This document shows, piece by piece, positions 50,083 through 58,063 of a stretch of 64,000 nt of DNA. The first letter of the stretch is position 1, and the number at the start of each line of letters is the position of its first letter. The notes beneath the pieces are model-generated. The model was not told where the DNA came from, searched no databases, and saw only the letters and a program-made list of their open reading frames with translations. A program made the position numbers and the translations under genes. Origin of the DNA: Svornostia sp051306365 (GTDB lineage Bacteria; Actinomycetota; Thermoleophilia; Solirubrobacterales; Solirubrobacteraceae); the NCBI GenBank assembly GCA_051306365.1, contig JBPPNC010000090.1:1-64000 (forward strand). The letters run 5' to 3'.

Positions 50083-51309
50083 ATGGATACCACCCGTCGC
50101 GTATCCGACGTCTCATGGCCTGAGCTGCCCTCGCAGCTCGCGCCCGCGCTGCGCGCCGAGCTCCCCTCGCTGTCGGCCGAGATCGTCGACGCGATCGTCG
50201 AGGCCGTCCCCGCGTATCGGCGCCCGCTGCGTGGCGAGTTCGCCGCCGGCATCCGGATCGGGGTCGACCAATCGCTGCAGCGGTTCGTCGACCTGGTCGA
50301 GGACCCGTCGGCCGACGTCACGGCGATGCACACCGTCGTCCGGCGCCTCGGCGCCGCCGAGCAGCGCGCCGGGCGCAGCCTCGAAGCGCTGCAGTCGGCC
50401 TACCGGGTCGGCACGCGCATGTCGTGGCGCCACCTCGGCCGGATCGCGAGTGCGGCGGGGTGCGACCCCGAAGAGGTCCAACGGCTCGCCGAGGCGCTCT
50501 TCCTCTACATCGAGGACCTCGCCGCGCTGACCGTCGAGGGTTACGCCGGTGCGCAGGCCGAGCAGGCGGGTGAGCGCGCCCGGCGCCGCCGCGCCGCCGC
50601 CCACGCGCTGCTGGCCGAGCCGCAGGACGCCGCCACGCTGGCGGACGCGGCCGAGCAGGCCGGCTGGGAGATCCCCGAACGGCTGGCCGTCGCGGTGATC
50701 GCCGACGACGCCGCGGCCCGGCGGGTGGCGCGCGTCCTCGGGCCCGGCGCGCTCGTGGCCGGGTACGGGAGCGCGCTCGACGTCGTCGTCATCTGGCCCG
50801 ACCCCGACGGCCCGGGCCGTACCGCGGAGCTCCGCCGCGCGCTCGACGAGGCCGGGGCCCCGGCGGGCATCGGCGTCCCCGTCGCGACCACCGACGCCCA
50901 CCGTTCCCTGCGGCTCGCGCGGCGCTGCCTGCGCCTGGGCCGCCGCGGGGTGATCGGGCCCGGGCCGTGGAGCGCGGACGAGCACCGTGCGGCGGTCGCG
51001 CTGGGCGGTGCGGAGCTGGAGCTGGACGAGCTCGCCCGCTTCCGTCTGGCTCCGTTCGCCGGGCTGCGGCCGACCACCTCCGAGCGGCTGCAGGACACGC
51101 TGCTGGCGTGGCTGCGCGCGCAGGGCCACCGCCCGACCGTCGCGGAGATGCTGCACGTCCACCCCCAGACGGTGCGCTACCGGATGACGCAGCTGCGCGA
51201 GCTGCTCGGCGACGACCTCGACGACCCGGAGGCGCGGTTCGAGTTGGAACTCGCGCTGCGCGGGCGGGCGCTCGGGGTGCAGTCCGAGCCCCGCTGGCGA
51301 TCGGGCTGA
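50083..51309 (+). CDS. PucR-type helix-turn-helix regulator
   Basis: The 408 residues begin with an N-terminal helical sensory region (about 15-165, SLSAEIVDAIVEAVPAYRRP, SWRHLGRIASAAGCDPEEV), a divergent middle domain (about 180-290, PERLAVAVIADDAAARRVAR) and the PucR C-terminal HTH: LLAWLRAQGHRPTVAEMLHV and HPQTVRYRMTQLRELLGDDL (about 350-390). It transcribes away from the two desaturase genes, 85 bp from the nearer one. Control of membrane fluidity genes is a guess from this position. A TACGCT box lies 9 nt before the ATG. Confidence 0.87.
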   Translation: MDTTRRVSDVSWPELPSQLAPALRAELPSLSAEIVDAIVEAVPAYRRPLRGEFAAGIRIGVDQSLQRFVDLVEDPSADVTAMHTVVRRLGAAEQRAGRSLEALQSAYRVGTRMSWRHLGRIASAAGCDPEEVQRLAEALFLYIEDLAALTVEGYAGAQAEQAGERARRRRAAAHALLAEPQDAATLADAAEQAGWEIPERLAVAVIADDAAARRVARVLGPGALVAGYGSALDVVVIWPDPDGPGRTAELRRALDEAGAPAGIGVPVATTDAHRSLRLARRCLRLGRRGVIGPGPWSADEHRAAVALGGAELELDELARFRLAPFAGLRPTTSERLQDTLLAWLRAQGHRPTVAEMLHVHPQTVRYRMTQLRELLGDDLDDPEARFELELALRGRALGVQSEPRWRSG

Positions 51310-51314
51310 CGTTG

Positions 51315-51342
51315 TGGGTCTCCTGCGCCCCGAACGTCAGTC
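51315..51342. repeat. 28-bp direct repeat, copy 1, at the 3' end of the AbiEi-like gene
   Basis: TGGGTCTCCTGCGCCC followed by CGAACGTCAGTC matches copy 2 at 52249-52276 in 27 of 28 positions. It overlaps the stop codon of the AbiEi-like gene. An 8-bp inverted repeat, CTGACGTT (51306-51313) with AACGTCAG (51333-51340), spans most of this copy. Confidence 0.85.
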
Positions 51343-52278
51343 GGATCCCGCCTTGATCGCGGCCCAGAGATCGTCGGCCAGCTCGTCCTCGTGAACGTCG
51401 AGGTCCCGGTGGGTCACCCGGACCGACGCAATGCCGTGCACCGCCCTGAGCCGGCGGTCGGTCCGCCGGTCCGCGTGAAACCGCCGCGTCGTCATGTGCG
51501 GCCCGGCGTCGAGCTCGACCCCGACGCCAGCCGCGCGAAAGAGCACGTCGCGCTCGACCAGATCCCCACCCGGAAGCTCGAAGAGGACGTTGTGCTCGGC
51601 GGGCGGGAAACCGTGCCGGGCGAGGAACCGGTGAAACCGCTTCTCCAGCTCGTGCTTGAGACCTCCGGCATTCGGCCTTCGGTCGTCGAGGCATCGCCGG
51701 AGCGCCGGCAGACCCGGCCGCCGCGCGCCGGCCCGGGCGATCGCGGCATCGACGGCGCGGACCCGTAGGCGGCGCCGGTTCTCCGCCTCGTGCACCGCGA
51801 TCTCAAGCTGCTCGGGCGAGAGGAGCATCGCGAGATCCACGAGGGTTCGAGCGAGGGTGGTGATCGGAACCCCGTCCTTGATCGTGACGTCACGCCGATC
51901 GAGCCTTGCGGTGTAGGGCCGCAGGCGACGGCGCACGCGCCGCTGCGTGGGTGCGGTGACCTCCACGGGCCCGTCGTACTGACGCAGCACGCCCCAGCGG
52001 ACCCCGGCGCTGCGATGGCTGAGGACCGAGCCCTCGCCGCACGCCTTGACGGCCGCCCGCTCGAGCTCGTCCCGGGTCGGCTTCGACCGCCCCACGAGGT
52101 GGACGCCGCGGAAGATCTCGGTCAGCCAGCCCCTGCGCCGGAGCGCCCGCTGGCGAGTGGCCGTGCACCCGACCCTGCGCAGCTCAGCGGTGGAGAGCAC
52201 CCACCGCTCACTCCGCGCGAGGACAACCACCGGATCGTCGTGACGGTATGGGTCTCCTGCGCCTCGAACGTCAGTCAT
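51337..52278 (-). CDS. AbiEi-like/DUF559 protein between direct repeats
   Basis: From the ATG at 52278 the 313 residues have an N-terminal AbiEi-type winged helix (about 15-75): DPVVVLARSERWVLSTAELR, GCTATRQRALRRRGWLTEIF and RGVHLVG. A linker domain follows (VLSHRSAGVRWGVL, GVPITTLARTLVDLAMLL) and a C-terminal PD-(D/E)XK-like DUF559 region (about 220-305, HELEKRFHRFLARHGFPPAE, VERDVLFRAAGVGVELDAGP, DRRTDRRLRAVHGIASVRVT). Such genes are often called type IV antitoxins, but no AbiEii partner is near. Its first ten codons lie inside one direct repeat and its stop in the other. Confidence 0.82.
   Translation of the reverse strand: MTDVRGAGDPYRHDDPVVVLARSERWVLSTAELRRVGCTATRQRALRRRGWLTEIFRGVHLVGRSKPTRDELERAAVKACGEGSVLSHRSAGVRWGVLRQYDGPVEVTAPTQRRVRRRLRPYTARLDRRDVTIKDGVPITTLARTLVDLAMLLSPEQLEIAVHEAENRRRLRVRAVDAAIARAGARRPGLPALRRCLDDRRPNAGGLKHELEKRFHRFLARHGFPPAEHNVLFELPGGDLVERDVLFRAAGVGVELDAGPHMTTRRFHADRRTDRRLRAVHGIASVRVTHRDLDVHEDELADDLWAAIKAGSD
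52249..52276. repeat. 28-bp direct repeat, copy 2, at the 5' end of the AbiEi-like gene
   Basis: Matches 51315-51342 except one base (C to T). On the gene strand it encodes most of the first ten residues (MTDVRGAGDP). The distance between copies is 934 bp. A shorter TGACG/CGTCA inverted pair also flanks this copy. Confidence 0.85.
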
Positions 52279-52391
52279 GTCCGCGACGGTGCCACGCCCG
52301 ACCGCCCCCGCGCCCGAAATCCGCAGTCTTGGAACACGCGCTGCGCAGCCGTCTCGCAAACCCGGTCTCACCCACCTGCCACCATGGGGGT

Positions 52392-53558
52392 ATGGGCGGC
52401 GGCTCCTCCATCCAGCTCATCCGGCTCTTCGGCATCCGCATCGGCGCGAGCTACAGCTGGTTCTTCGTCCTGTTCCTGCTCATCTGGCTGCTGTCCGGGT
52501 ACTTCTCGGACGTCACCGGCGACAGCACGCAGGGGTTCCTCTACGCGGTCAGCGCCGCCGTCCTCTTCTTCGTCTCCCTGACGATGCACGAACTCGGCCA
52601 CGCGCTCGTCGCGCGCCGCGAGGGGATCGCGGTCGTCGGCATCGACCTGTGGTTCTTCGGCGGCGTGGCGAAGATGAGCCGGGACACGAACTCGCCGGGC
52701 GAGGAGTTCCGCGTCGCCGCCGCCGGGCCCGCCGTGACGCTCGTGATCGTCGCGCTGTGCGTCGGCATCCTCGCCGTGCTCGATTCCCCGGAGGTCGCCG
52801 GCGAGGCGCTCACCTTCGGCATCGACCCGGGGGCCTCCGGCATCGAGGCGCTCGTCGGATACCTCGGCGCCGTCAACGCATTCCTGCTCGCCTTCAACCT
52901 CATCCCCGCCTTCCCGCTCGATGGCGGCCGCCTCGCCCGCGCGCTGGTGTGGCGGATCACCGGGGACCGCAACAAGGCGACCCGCGCCGCCGGCTACGCC
53001 GGGCAGGGCCTCGCGTACCTCATGATCGGGCTCGGCATCGCGATGACCCTGGTGTGGGACGACGCGTTCGGCGGCATCTGGCTGGCCGTCCTCGGCTGGT
53101 TCCTCGCCACGGCTGCCCGCAGCGCCGTCGTCAGCACCGCCTTCACCGAGAAGATCGACGGCATCACCGTCGCCGACATCATGGATCGCGAGCCCGTGAC
53201 GATCCCCACCGATGTGCCCGCGCTGCGCGCCCAGGACGAATGGTTCCTGCGCTACCGCTGGGGCTGGTTCCCCGTCGTCGACGCCGCAGGCACATTCCTC
53301 GGCCTCCTGCGCTCCGAGCGCGTCGACGGTGCGGTCGAGGCCGGGCAGCCGATGCTCGCCGTCGGCGAACTGCTGGACCAGGACGCCGCGACATGGCGCG
53401 TCAGCGACGAGGAGCCCCTCGAATCGCTGCTCAGCCGGCCCGAGCTGCGCCAGCTCGGCGCCCTCATGGCCGTCGACGCCGACGGCCGCCTGCGCGGGGT
53501 CGTGACGATCCAGCAGGTCCAGCGCGCGCTCACCGCCGCGCTCCCCAGCCGCGCCTGA
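52392..53558 (+). CDS. Site-2-protease family (M50) membrane metalloprotease with CBS domains
   Basis: The 388 residues begin MGGGSSIQLIRLFGIRIGAS and have TM segments around 20-40 and 50-75; the M50 metal motif is MHELGHALVA (HExxH), and the second ligand lies in NLIPAFPLDGGRLARAL (the LDG of the family). Further membrane segments follow to about 265. Two CBS-like halves (about 270-380: GITVADIMDREPVTIPTDVP, GWFPVVDAAGTFLGLLR, and ALMAVDADGRLRGVVTIQQ) suggest regulation by adenine nucleotides. Such proteases cut membrane proteins to release signals. It lies 142 bp upstream of sdhA. Confidence 0.9.
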   Translation: MGGGSSIQLIRLFGIRIGASYSWFFVLFLLIWLLSGYFSDVTGDSTQGFLYAVSAAVLFFVSLTMHELGHALVARREGIAVVGIDLWFFGGVAKMSRDTNSPGEEFRVAAAGPAVTLVIVALCVGILAVLDSPEVAGEALTFGIDPGASGIEALVGYLGAVNAFLLAFNLIPAFPLDGGRLARALVWRITGDRNKATRAAGYAGQGLAYLMIGLGIAMTLVWDDAFGGIWLAVLGWFLATAARSAVVSTAFTEKIDGITVADIMDREPVTIPTDVPALRAQDEWFLRYRWGWFPVVDAAGTFLGLLRSERVDGAVEAGQPMLAVGELLDQDAATWRVSDEEPLESLLSRPELRQLGALMAVDADGRLRGVVTIQQVQRALTAALPSRA

Positions 53559-53700
53559 CGTGCCGGGTCCAATCCCGTCCTCAGCGGTCCGATTTCGCCC
53601 GTAACCACGGGGAATCGGGCGCGTCCAGGGTGACCTCGGAGCGGGCGCGTGAACGTATAGAGTCCGGACCAGTCCCCCATGGAGCAGCCACCCGGATCAC

Positions 53701-55398
53701 ATGCCTTCTCATGACGTTCTGATCATTGGCGCGGGGCTCGCCGGGCAGCGTGCGGCACTCGCCGCCGCCCAGGCCGGAGCCTCGGTCGCCATCATCTCCA
53801 AGGTCCACCCGGTGCGCTCGCACTCGGTGGCCGCCGCGGGAGGTATCAACGCCGCGGTGAGTGTCGACGACGACTGGCGTTCCCACGCCTACGACACGGT
53901 GAAGGGCTCGGACTTCCTCGGCGATCAGGACGCCATCGAGGTCATGTGCTCGGAGGCGCCCAAGGAGGTGCTGCATCTCGAGCACATCGGCGTCACCTTC
54001 CACCGCAACGACTCCGGCCAGCTCGATCTCCGCGCGTTCGGCGGCGCCTCGGTCAAGCGCACCGCCTACGTCGCGGACATCACCGGCCAGGCGATTCTGC
54101 ACGTGCTCTACGAGCAGCTGATGAAGCACCACGAGACCGTCGACCGGTACGAAGAGTGGTTCGTCACCTCGCTCATCAAGGACGAGACCGGCGCCTGCGT
54201 CGGCGTCGTCGCGCGCGACATCCGCACCGGGCGCATGGAGACCTTCGCGGCCAAGTCCACGATCCTCGCCTCCGGCGGCGCGGGCCAGGCCTTCAAGCCG
54301 ACGACCAATGGGCTGATCTGCACGGGCGACGGCATCGCCCAGGCGTACGAGATCGGCGCGCCGCTGATGGACATGGAGATGATCCAGTACCACCCGACCA
54401 CGCTGGTGGAGAACGGGTTCCTCATCACCGAGGGCGCCCGCGGCGAGGGTGCGCACCTGCTCAACGGCGACGGCGAGCGCTTCATGGAGAAGTACGCGCC
54501 GAACAAGATGGAGCTCGCCTCGCGCGACGTCGTCTCGCGCGCCGAGCAGACGGAGATCAACGAGGGCCGTGGTGCCGGGCCGAACAGGGAAGGCATCTAC
54601 CTCGACATCACGGTGGTGCCGAAGAAGCGCACGCTCGAGGCGCTGCGCGAGATCGTCAACATCGGCAAGGACTTCGCCGGCGTCGACATCACCGAGGAGC
54701 CGATCCTCATCCGCCCCGGCCAGCACTACATCATGGGCGGCGTGAAGACCGACGTCGACGGCCAGGCCCCGGGCATCCCCGGCCTGTACGCCGCCGGCGA
54801 GGTCGCCTGCGTCTCCGTCCACGGCGGCAACCGCCTGGGCGCGAATTCGCTGCTCGACACGCTGATCTTCGGCCGTCGCTCGGGCGAGCACGCGGCGGCA
54901 CGCGCGCTGCACGTCGAGATGCCGCAGGTCGACGACAGCAAGCTGCACGAGGACGAGCAGCGCCTCAAGGAGATCATCGAGCGCCCGAAGACCGGCCGCC
55001 GCGTCTCGGAGATCAAGGACGAACTGGGCACCACCATGAACCAGTACGTCGCGGTCTACCGCGAGGAGGAGGGTCTCCAGACGGCGCACGAGGTCGTGCG
55101 CCGCCTGAAGGAGGAGGCCAAGACCGCCTACGTCGATGACCAGGGCACGGTCTTCAATCAGGACGTCCTCGGCGCCGTGGAGCTCGGCTACATGCTCGAC
55201 TGCTCCGAAGCCATCGTCGTCGCCGCGATCGAGCGCAAGGAGTCGCGCGGCGCGCAGTACCGCGTCGACTACCCCGACCGCAACGACGAGGAGTGGCAGA
55301 AGCACATCGACATCACGCGCAACGGCGACGACGTGCCGGAGATCAGCTACTCGCCGGTGACGATCACGCAGTGGCAGAACGAGGAGCGCAAGTACTAG
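53701..55398 (+). CDS. sdhA: Succinate dehydrogenase/fumarate reductase flavoprotein subunit
   Basis: Oxidises succinate to fumarate with covalent FAD. The 565 residues start PSHDVLIIGAGLAGQRAALA (FAD dinucleotide loop) and show HPVRSHSVAAAGGINAA with the His that links FAD, IQYHPTTLVENGFLITEGAR with the substrate His/Arg region, PGQHYIMGGVKTDVDGQ, AAGEVACVSVHGGNRLGANS and a C-terminal helical domain with RPKTGRRVSEIKDELGTTMN. The protein is slightly shorter than SdhA of E. coli. It heads sdhA-sdhB-sdhE-like, with a strong hairpin between the first two. A possible TATAGA box at 53656-53661 is the best promoter candidate, of low confidence. Confidence 0.94.
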   Translation: MPSHDVLIIGAGLAGQRAALAAAQAGASVAIISKVHPVRSHSVAAAGGINAAVSVDDDWRSHAYDTVKGSDFLGDQDAIEVMCSEAPKEVLHLEHIGVTFHRNDSGQLDLRAFGGASVKRTAYVADITGQAILHVLYEQLMKHHETVDRYEEWFVTSLIKDETGACVGVVARDIRTGRMETFAAKSTILASGGAGQAFKPTTNGLICTGDGIAQAYEIGAPLMDMEMIQYHPTTLVENGFLITEGARGEGAHLLNGDGERFMEKYAPNKMELASRDVVSRAEQTEINEGRGAGPNREGIYLDITVVPKKRTLEALREIVNIGKDFAGVDITEEPILIRPGQHYIMGGVKTDVDGQAPGIPGLYAAGEVACVSVHGGNRLGANSLLDTLIFGRRSGEHAAARALHVEMPQVDDSKLHEDEQRLKEIIERPKTGRRVSEIKDELGTTMNQYVAVYREEEGLQTAHEVVRRLKEEAKTAYVDDQGTVFNQDVLGAVELGYMLDCSEAIVVAAIERKESRGAQYRVDYPDRNDEEWQKHIDITRNGDDVPEISYSPVTITQWQNEERKY

Positions 55399-55418
55399 TG
55401 ATCCCCCCGTGCCGTTCT

Positions 55419-55459
55419 GACGCCGCTGGAACACCCGGTGATCGCCGGGTGGCGGCGTC
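55419..55459 (+). terminator. Strong intercistronic hairpin between sdhA and sdhB
   Basis: GACGCCGC (55419-55426) pairs with GCGGCGTC (55452-55459), and inside it CACCCGG (55432-55438) pairs with CCGGGTG (55445-55451), leaving a 6-nt loop and a 5-nt bulge. The RNA then runs CTCAATCTTTG. It may act as a partial terminator or a processing/stability hairpin that sets the sdhA to sdhB ratio. The remaining 55399-55540 gap shows no gene. Confidence 0.65.
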
Positions 55460-55540
55460 CTCAATCTTTGACATGCCAGAGGCGTTCCTGCAGGTCTGCG
55501 TCCTGGCCACCGCCGCCACAACGGCCCGGAGGAACGACTG

Positions 55541-56641
55541 ATGGCCGAGTTCAAGCTCAAGCTGCGCCGGTACAACCCGGAGACCGGCGAGGCGCCGTAC
55601 TGGCAGGAGCACACGATCGAGCTGGAGCCGCACCGCTCCGTGCTCGAGGCGATCCTCCAGGCCAAGAACAACGTGGACGGCTCGATCGGCGTCCGCTGTT
55701 CCTGCAAGGCCGCCATCTGCGGGTCCTGCGGTGTCCGCGTCAACGGCAAGCCGGGCCTGGCCTGCCACACGCACCTCGACGCGGCGCTGGCCTCCGCGAA
55801 GGACGGGGAGACGATCGTCGTCGAGCCGATGGGCAACATGCCCGTCATCAAGGACCTCATCGTCGACATGGACGCGGTGCACTGGAAGAAGATCCAGCGC
55901 GTCACGCCGTGGCTCGTCAACAAGGAGCCGGTCCCCGAGCGCGAGTACGTCGTGCCGCGGGAGTCGATGGTTGACGTCACCCAGTCGATGGCCTGCATCC
56001 AGTGCGGCGCCTGCGTCTCGGACTGCCTCTCGATGGAGGTCGACCCGCTGTTCATCGGCCCGGCCGCCCTGGCGAAGAGCTACCGCTTCGTGGGTGACCC
56101 GCGCGACGACATGCAGCAGGTCCGCCTGAAGGACCTCTCCGAGGATCCGCACGGCATCTACGACTGCACGCACTGCTTCAAGTGCATCGACGCGTGCCCG
56201 AAGGGCGTCGCCCCGATGTCGCAGATCATGCGTCTGCGCCGCATCGCCGGCAACGACCACCACATCGTGGACCGCAACAACGGCGACCGCCATGAGCGGG
56301 CGTTCGTGAGCCTCATCCGCGACCACGGCCTGCTGTGGGAGGCCGAGCTGCTGCCGCGCTCGTACGGCGGCGACTCATGGTTCGGCAAGTTCCACCCGCA
56401 CGCCGGCCAGGAGTTGCTCTCCTCGCTGCCGCTGGTGGCGAAGGGGCTGCTGCGCGGCAAGATGACGATCGGCGGCGCGCTGAGGCCGCACAAGATCCCG
56501 GCCCCGGCCCTCGAGAACGTCCAGCGGATCTACGAGACGGTCGAGGGGCGCGAGGAGCGCGTCGAGTTCAACCTGTACATCTCCGGCAAGGACGAAGACC
56601 TCCTGCCGTCGTCCACGGCCACAGAGGAGGCGTCCGCCTGA
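55541..56641 (+). CDS. sdhB: Succinate dehydrogenase iron-sulfur subunit with long C-terminal tail
   Basis: The 366 residues carry the electron path. The N-terminal ferredoxin fold has the [2Fe-2S] cysteines in GVRCSCKAAICGSCGVRVNG plus a later Cys (CHTH). The C-terminal part has CIQCGACVSDC and CTHCFKCIDACPKG for the [4Fe-4S] and [3Fe-4S] or second [4Fe-4S] clusters. About 120 residues follow (HIVDRNNGDRHERAFVSLIR, KGLLRGKMTIGGAL, VEGREERVEFNLYISG), longer than classical SdhB (about 235). A GGAGG Shine-Dalgarno precedes the ATG. Its TGA overlaps the next ATG (TGATG). Confidence 0.93.
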   Translation: MAEFKLKLRRYNPETGEAPYWQEHTIELEPHRSVLEAILQAKNNVDGSIGVRCSCKAAICGSCGVRVNGKPGLACHTHLDAALASAKDGETIVVEPMGNMPVIKDLIVDMDAVHWKKIQRVTPWLVNKEPVPEREYVVPRESMVDVTQSMACIQCGACVSDCLSMEVDPLFIGPAALAKSYRFVGDPRDDMQQVRLKDLSEDPHGIYDCTHCFKCIDACPKGVAPMSQIMRLRRIAGNDHHIVDRNNGDRHERAFVSLIRDHGLLWEAELLPRSYGGDSWFGKFHPHAGQELLSSLPLVAKGLLRGKMTIGGALRPHKIPAPALENVQRIYETVEGREERVEFNLYISGKDEDLLPSSTATEEASA

Positions 56642-57561
56642 TGAAGGTCGCATACTGGCCCGGCTGCGTCAGCCGCGGTTTCACCCCGGAGCTGCATGGC
56701 TCCATGGAGAAGGTCGCTCCGCTCCTCGACATCGAGCTCGTCCCGCTCGACCGCGCATGCTGTACGGGGGCCGGCGTCATCGCCGAGCACAGCCAGGAGC
56801 TCGCCGACTCGCTGAACGCGCGCACCTTCGCGCTCGCCCAGCAGGTCGCCGGCGCGGACCTGATGATGAACATCTGCTCGACCTGCCAGGGCGCGCAGGG
56901 TGAGTGCCAGGAGCGCCTGGACGCCAGCGCCGAGTACCGCGCGCACATCAACGGGAACCTCGCATCCGAGGGCCTGGAGTATCAGGCGGGCATCGCGAAC
57001 AAGAACTTCCTGTGGGTCCTGGTCGAGGAGATCGGCCTGGACAACCTGAAGTCGATGGTCAAGCGCCCGCTGACCGACCTGCGGGTCGGCCCGTTCTACG
57101 GGTGCTACATCGTGCGTCCCACGGACCGCCTCGGCATCAATGCCGAGAACCCGCGCGACACATACCTCGAGCAGGTCATCGAGACCCTGGGCGGCACGAC
57201 GGTCGATTACGCCGGCAGTCAGAAGTGCTGCGGCTTCCCGATCATCACGATGAACAAGCAGGCATCGCTGAAGCAGGCCGGCACGCATCTCGCCGACGCG
57301 CAGGATGCCGACGCGGACTGCCTCGTCACGCCGTGCCCGCTGTGCCACCTGAACCTCGACCTGCAGCAGCCGCTGGCCGCCCCGGTCGTGGGCCGCAGCC
57401 TGCACATGCCCGTGCTGCACCTGCCGCAGCTCGTCGGCCTGGCCCTCGGCCTGTCGCCGAAGGAGCTCGGGCTGAACAAGCACGTCGTGAAGCCCACCGC
57501 GGTCGTCGACTGGTCGACCTCGGTGGTCGGCGCCGTCGCCGCCGGCGCCGGCGGCTGGTAG
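56641..57561 (+). CDS. CCG-domain membrane-anchor-like subunit of succinate dehydrogenase (SdhE/HdrB type)
   Basis: The 306 residues contain two CCG (cysteine-rich) motifs: VAYWPGCVSRGFTPELHG, DRACCTGAGVI and NICSTCQGAQGEC form the first, and GPFYGCYIVRP, SQKCCGFPIITM and VTPCPLCHLNLD the second. Each can bind a [4Fe-4S] cluster of heterodisulfide-reductase type. In class E complexes (archaea, some bacteria) such a protein replaces the haem-binding SdhC/SdhD anchors and connects to quinone. The C-terminal amphipathic part (VVDWSTSVVGAVAAGAGGW) is the only hydrophobic segment. A strong hairpin ends the operon 11 bp after its stop. Confidence 0.88.
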   Translation: MKVAYWPGCVSRGFTPELHGSMEKVAPLLDIELVPLDRACCTGAGVIAEHSQELADSLNARTFALAQQVAGADLMMNICSTCQGAQGECQERLDASAEYRAHINGNLASEGLEYQAGIANKNFLWVLVEEIGLDNLKSMVKRPLTDLRVGPFYGCYIVRPTDRLGINAENPRDTYLEQVIETLGGTTVDYAGSQKCCGFPIITMNKQASLKQAGTHLADAQDADADCLVTPCPLCHLNLDLQQPLAAPVVGRSLHMPVLHLPQLVGLALGLSPKELGLNKHVVKPTAVVDWSTSVVGAVAAGAGGW

Positions 57562-57572
57562 CGACGAATCTG

Positions 57573-57607
57573 GAACGCGAGCGCGCCAGACTGGCGCGCT
57601 CGCGTTC
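57573..57607 (+). terminator. Terminator hairpin of the sdh operon
   Basis: GAACGCGAGCGCGCCA (57573-57588) is fully complementary to 57592-57607, with a 3-nt loop GAC: a 16-bp stem, the strongest seen in the window. ATTCC follows; no long U-tract. Confidence 0.75.
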
Positions 57608-57696
57608 ATTCCAGTGCCCAATCCCCCGACTCCGCGGTAGTGCGTACGGTTCGTGGCCTCAGCGCATCCCTTGCCCGGAGCGCGGCTTGGCCCCCG

Positions 57697-58053
57697 ATGC
57701 CTGACGGAGCCGTGAACCGACACTGCAACGACGCCCTTACGCGCGCCGCGGCGCTGCTCGGTGAAGGCGTCCTCGTGCACGACGCGCCGGCCCACGCCGC
57801 GCGCGAGCCGTTCGGCCCGGCGTGGCTGGACCGCCTGCGCGACGCGCTGGACGTCGCACTGCCCCACCGACCGGCTCGTGGTGCGGACGGTCGTCGATAT
57901 CGCGAAGGCGATGGCACCCAGACGTGCGCGGAGTTCGTCGGGGACGACGAGACGGTCGAGCTGCTCCGCGAACTGGGCGTCGACGACGGGCAGGGCTTCC
58001 ATCTCGGGCGCCCTCGCCCGCTCGACGACCTGCTGCGCGAGGTGCGTCGCTAG
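57697..58053 (+). pseudogene. Decayed GGDEF/EAL remnant
   Basis: A 119-codon frame from the ATG at 57697 is open, but the middle is out of frame. The start contains LLGEGVLVHDAPAHAAR, like the end of a GGDEF domain and its linker. Near 57862-57920 EAL-type residues appear only in the +2 frame (DRLVVRTVVDIAKAMA). The last part returns to the first frame as EFVGDDETVELLRELGVDDG and QGFHLGRPRP, the EAL domain end. Most of the EAL domain (including the EAL motif itself) is missing. Two compensating indels and a large deletion explain this. The stop TAG at 58051 overlaps the promoter box of the next gene. Confidence 0.75.
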
Positions 58054-58056
58054 CCT
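58051..58056 (+). promoter_or_regulatory. Leaderless-type -10 box for the flavin oxidoreductase
   Basis: TAGCCT ends 7 nt before the GTG at 58064. It includes the stop codon of the EAL remnant. Confidence 0.5.
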
Positions 58057-58063
58057 GGGTGGC

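Noticed and set aside
51337..52278. A complete AbiEi/AbiEii type IV toxin-antitoxin system
   Set aside because: No nucleotidyltransferase (AbiEii) gene lies on either side; only the antitoxin-like gene is present.
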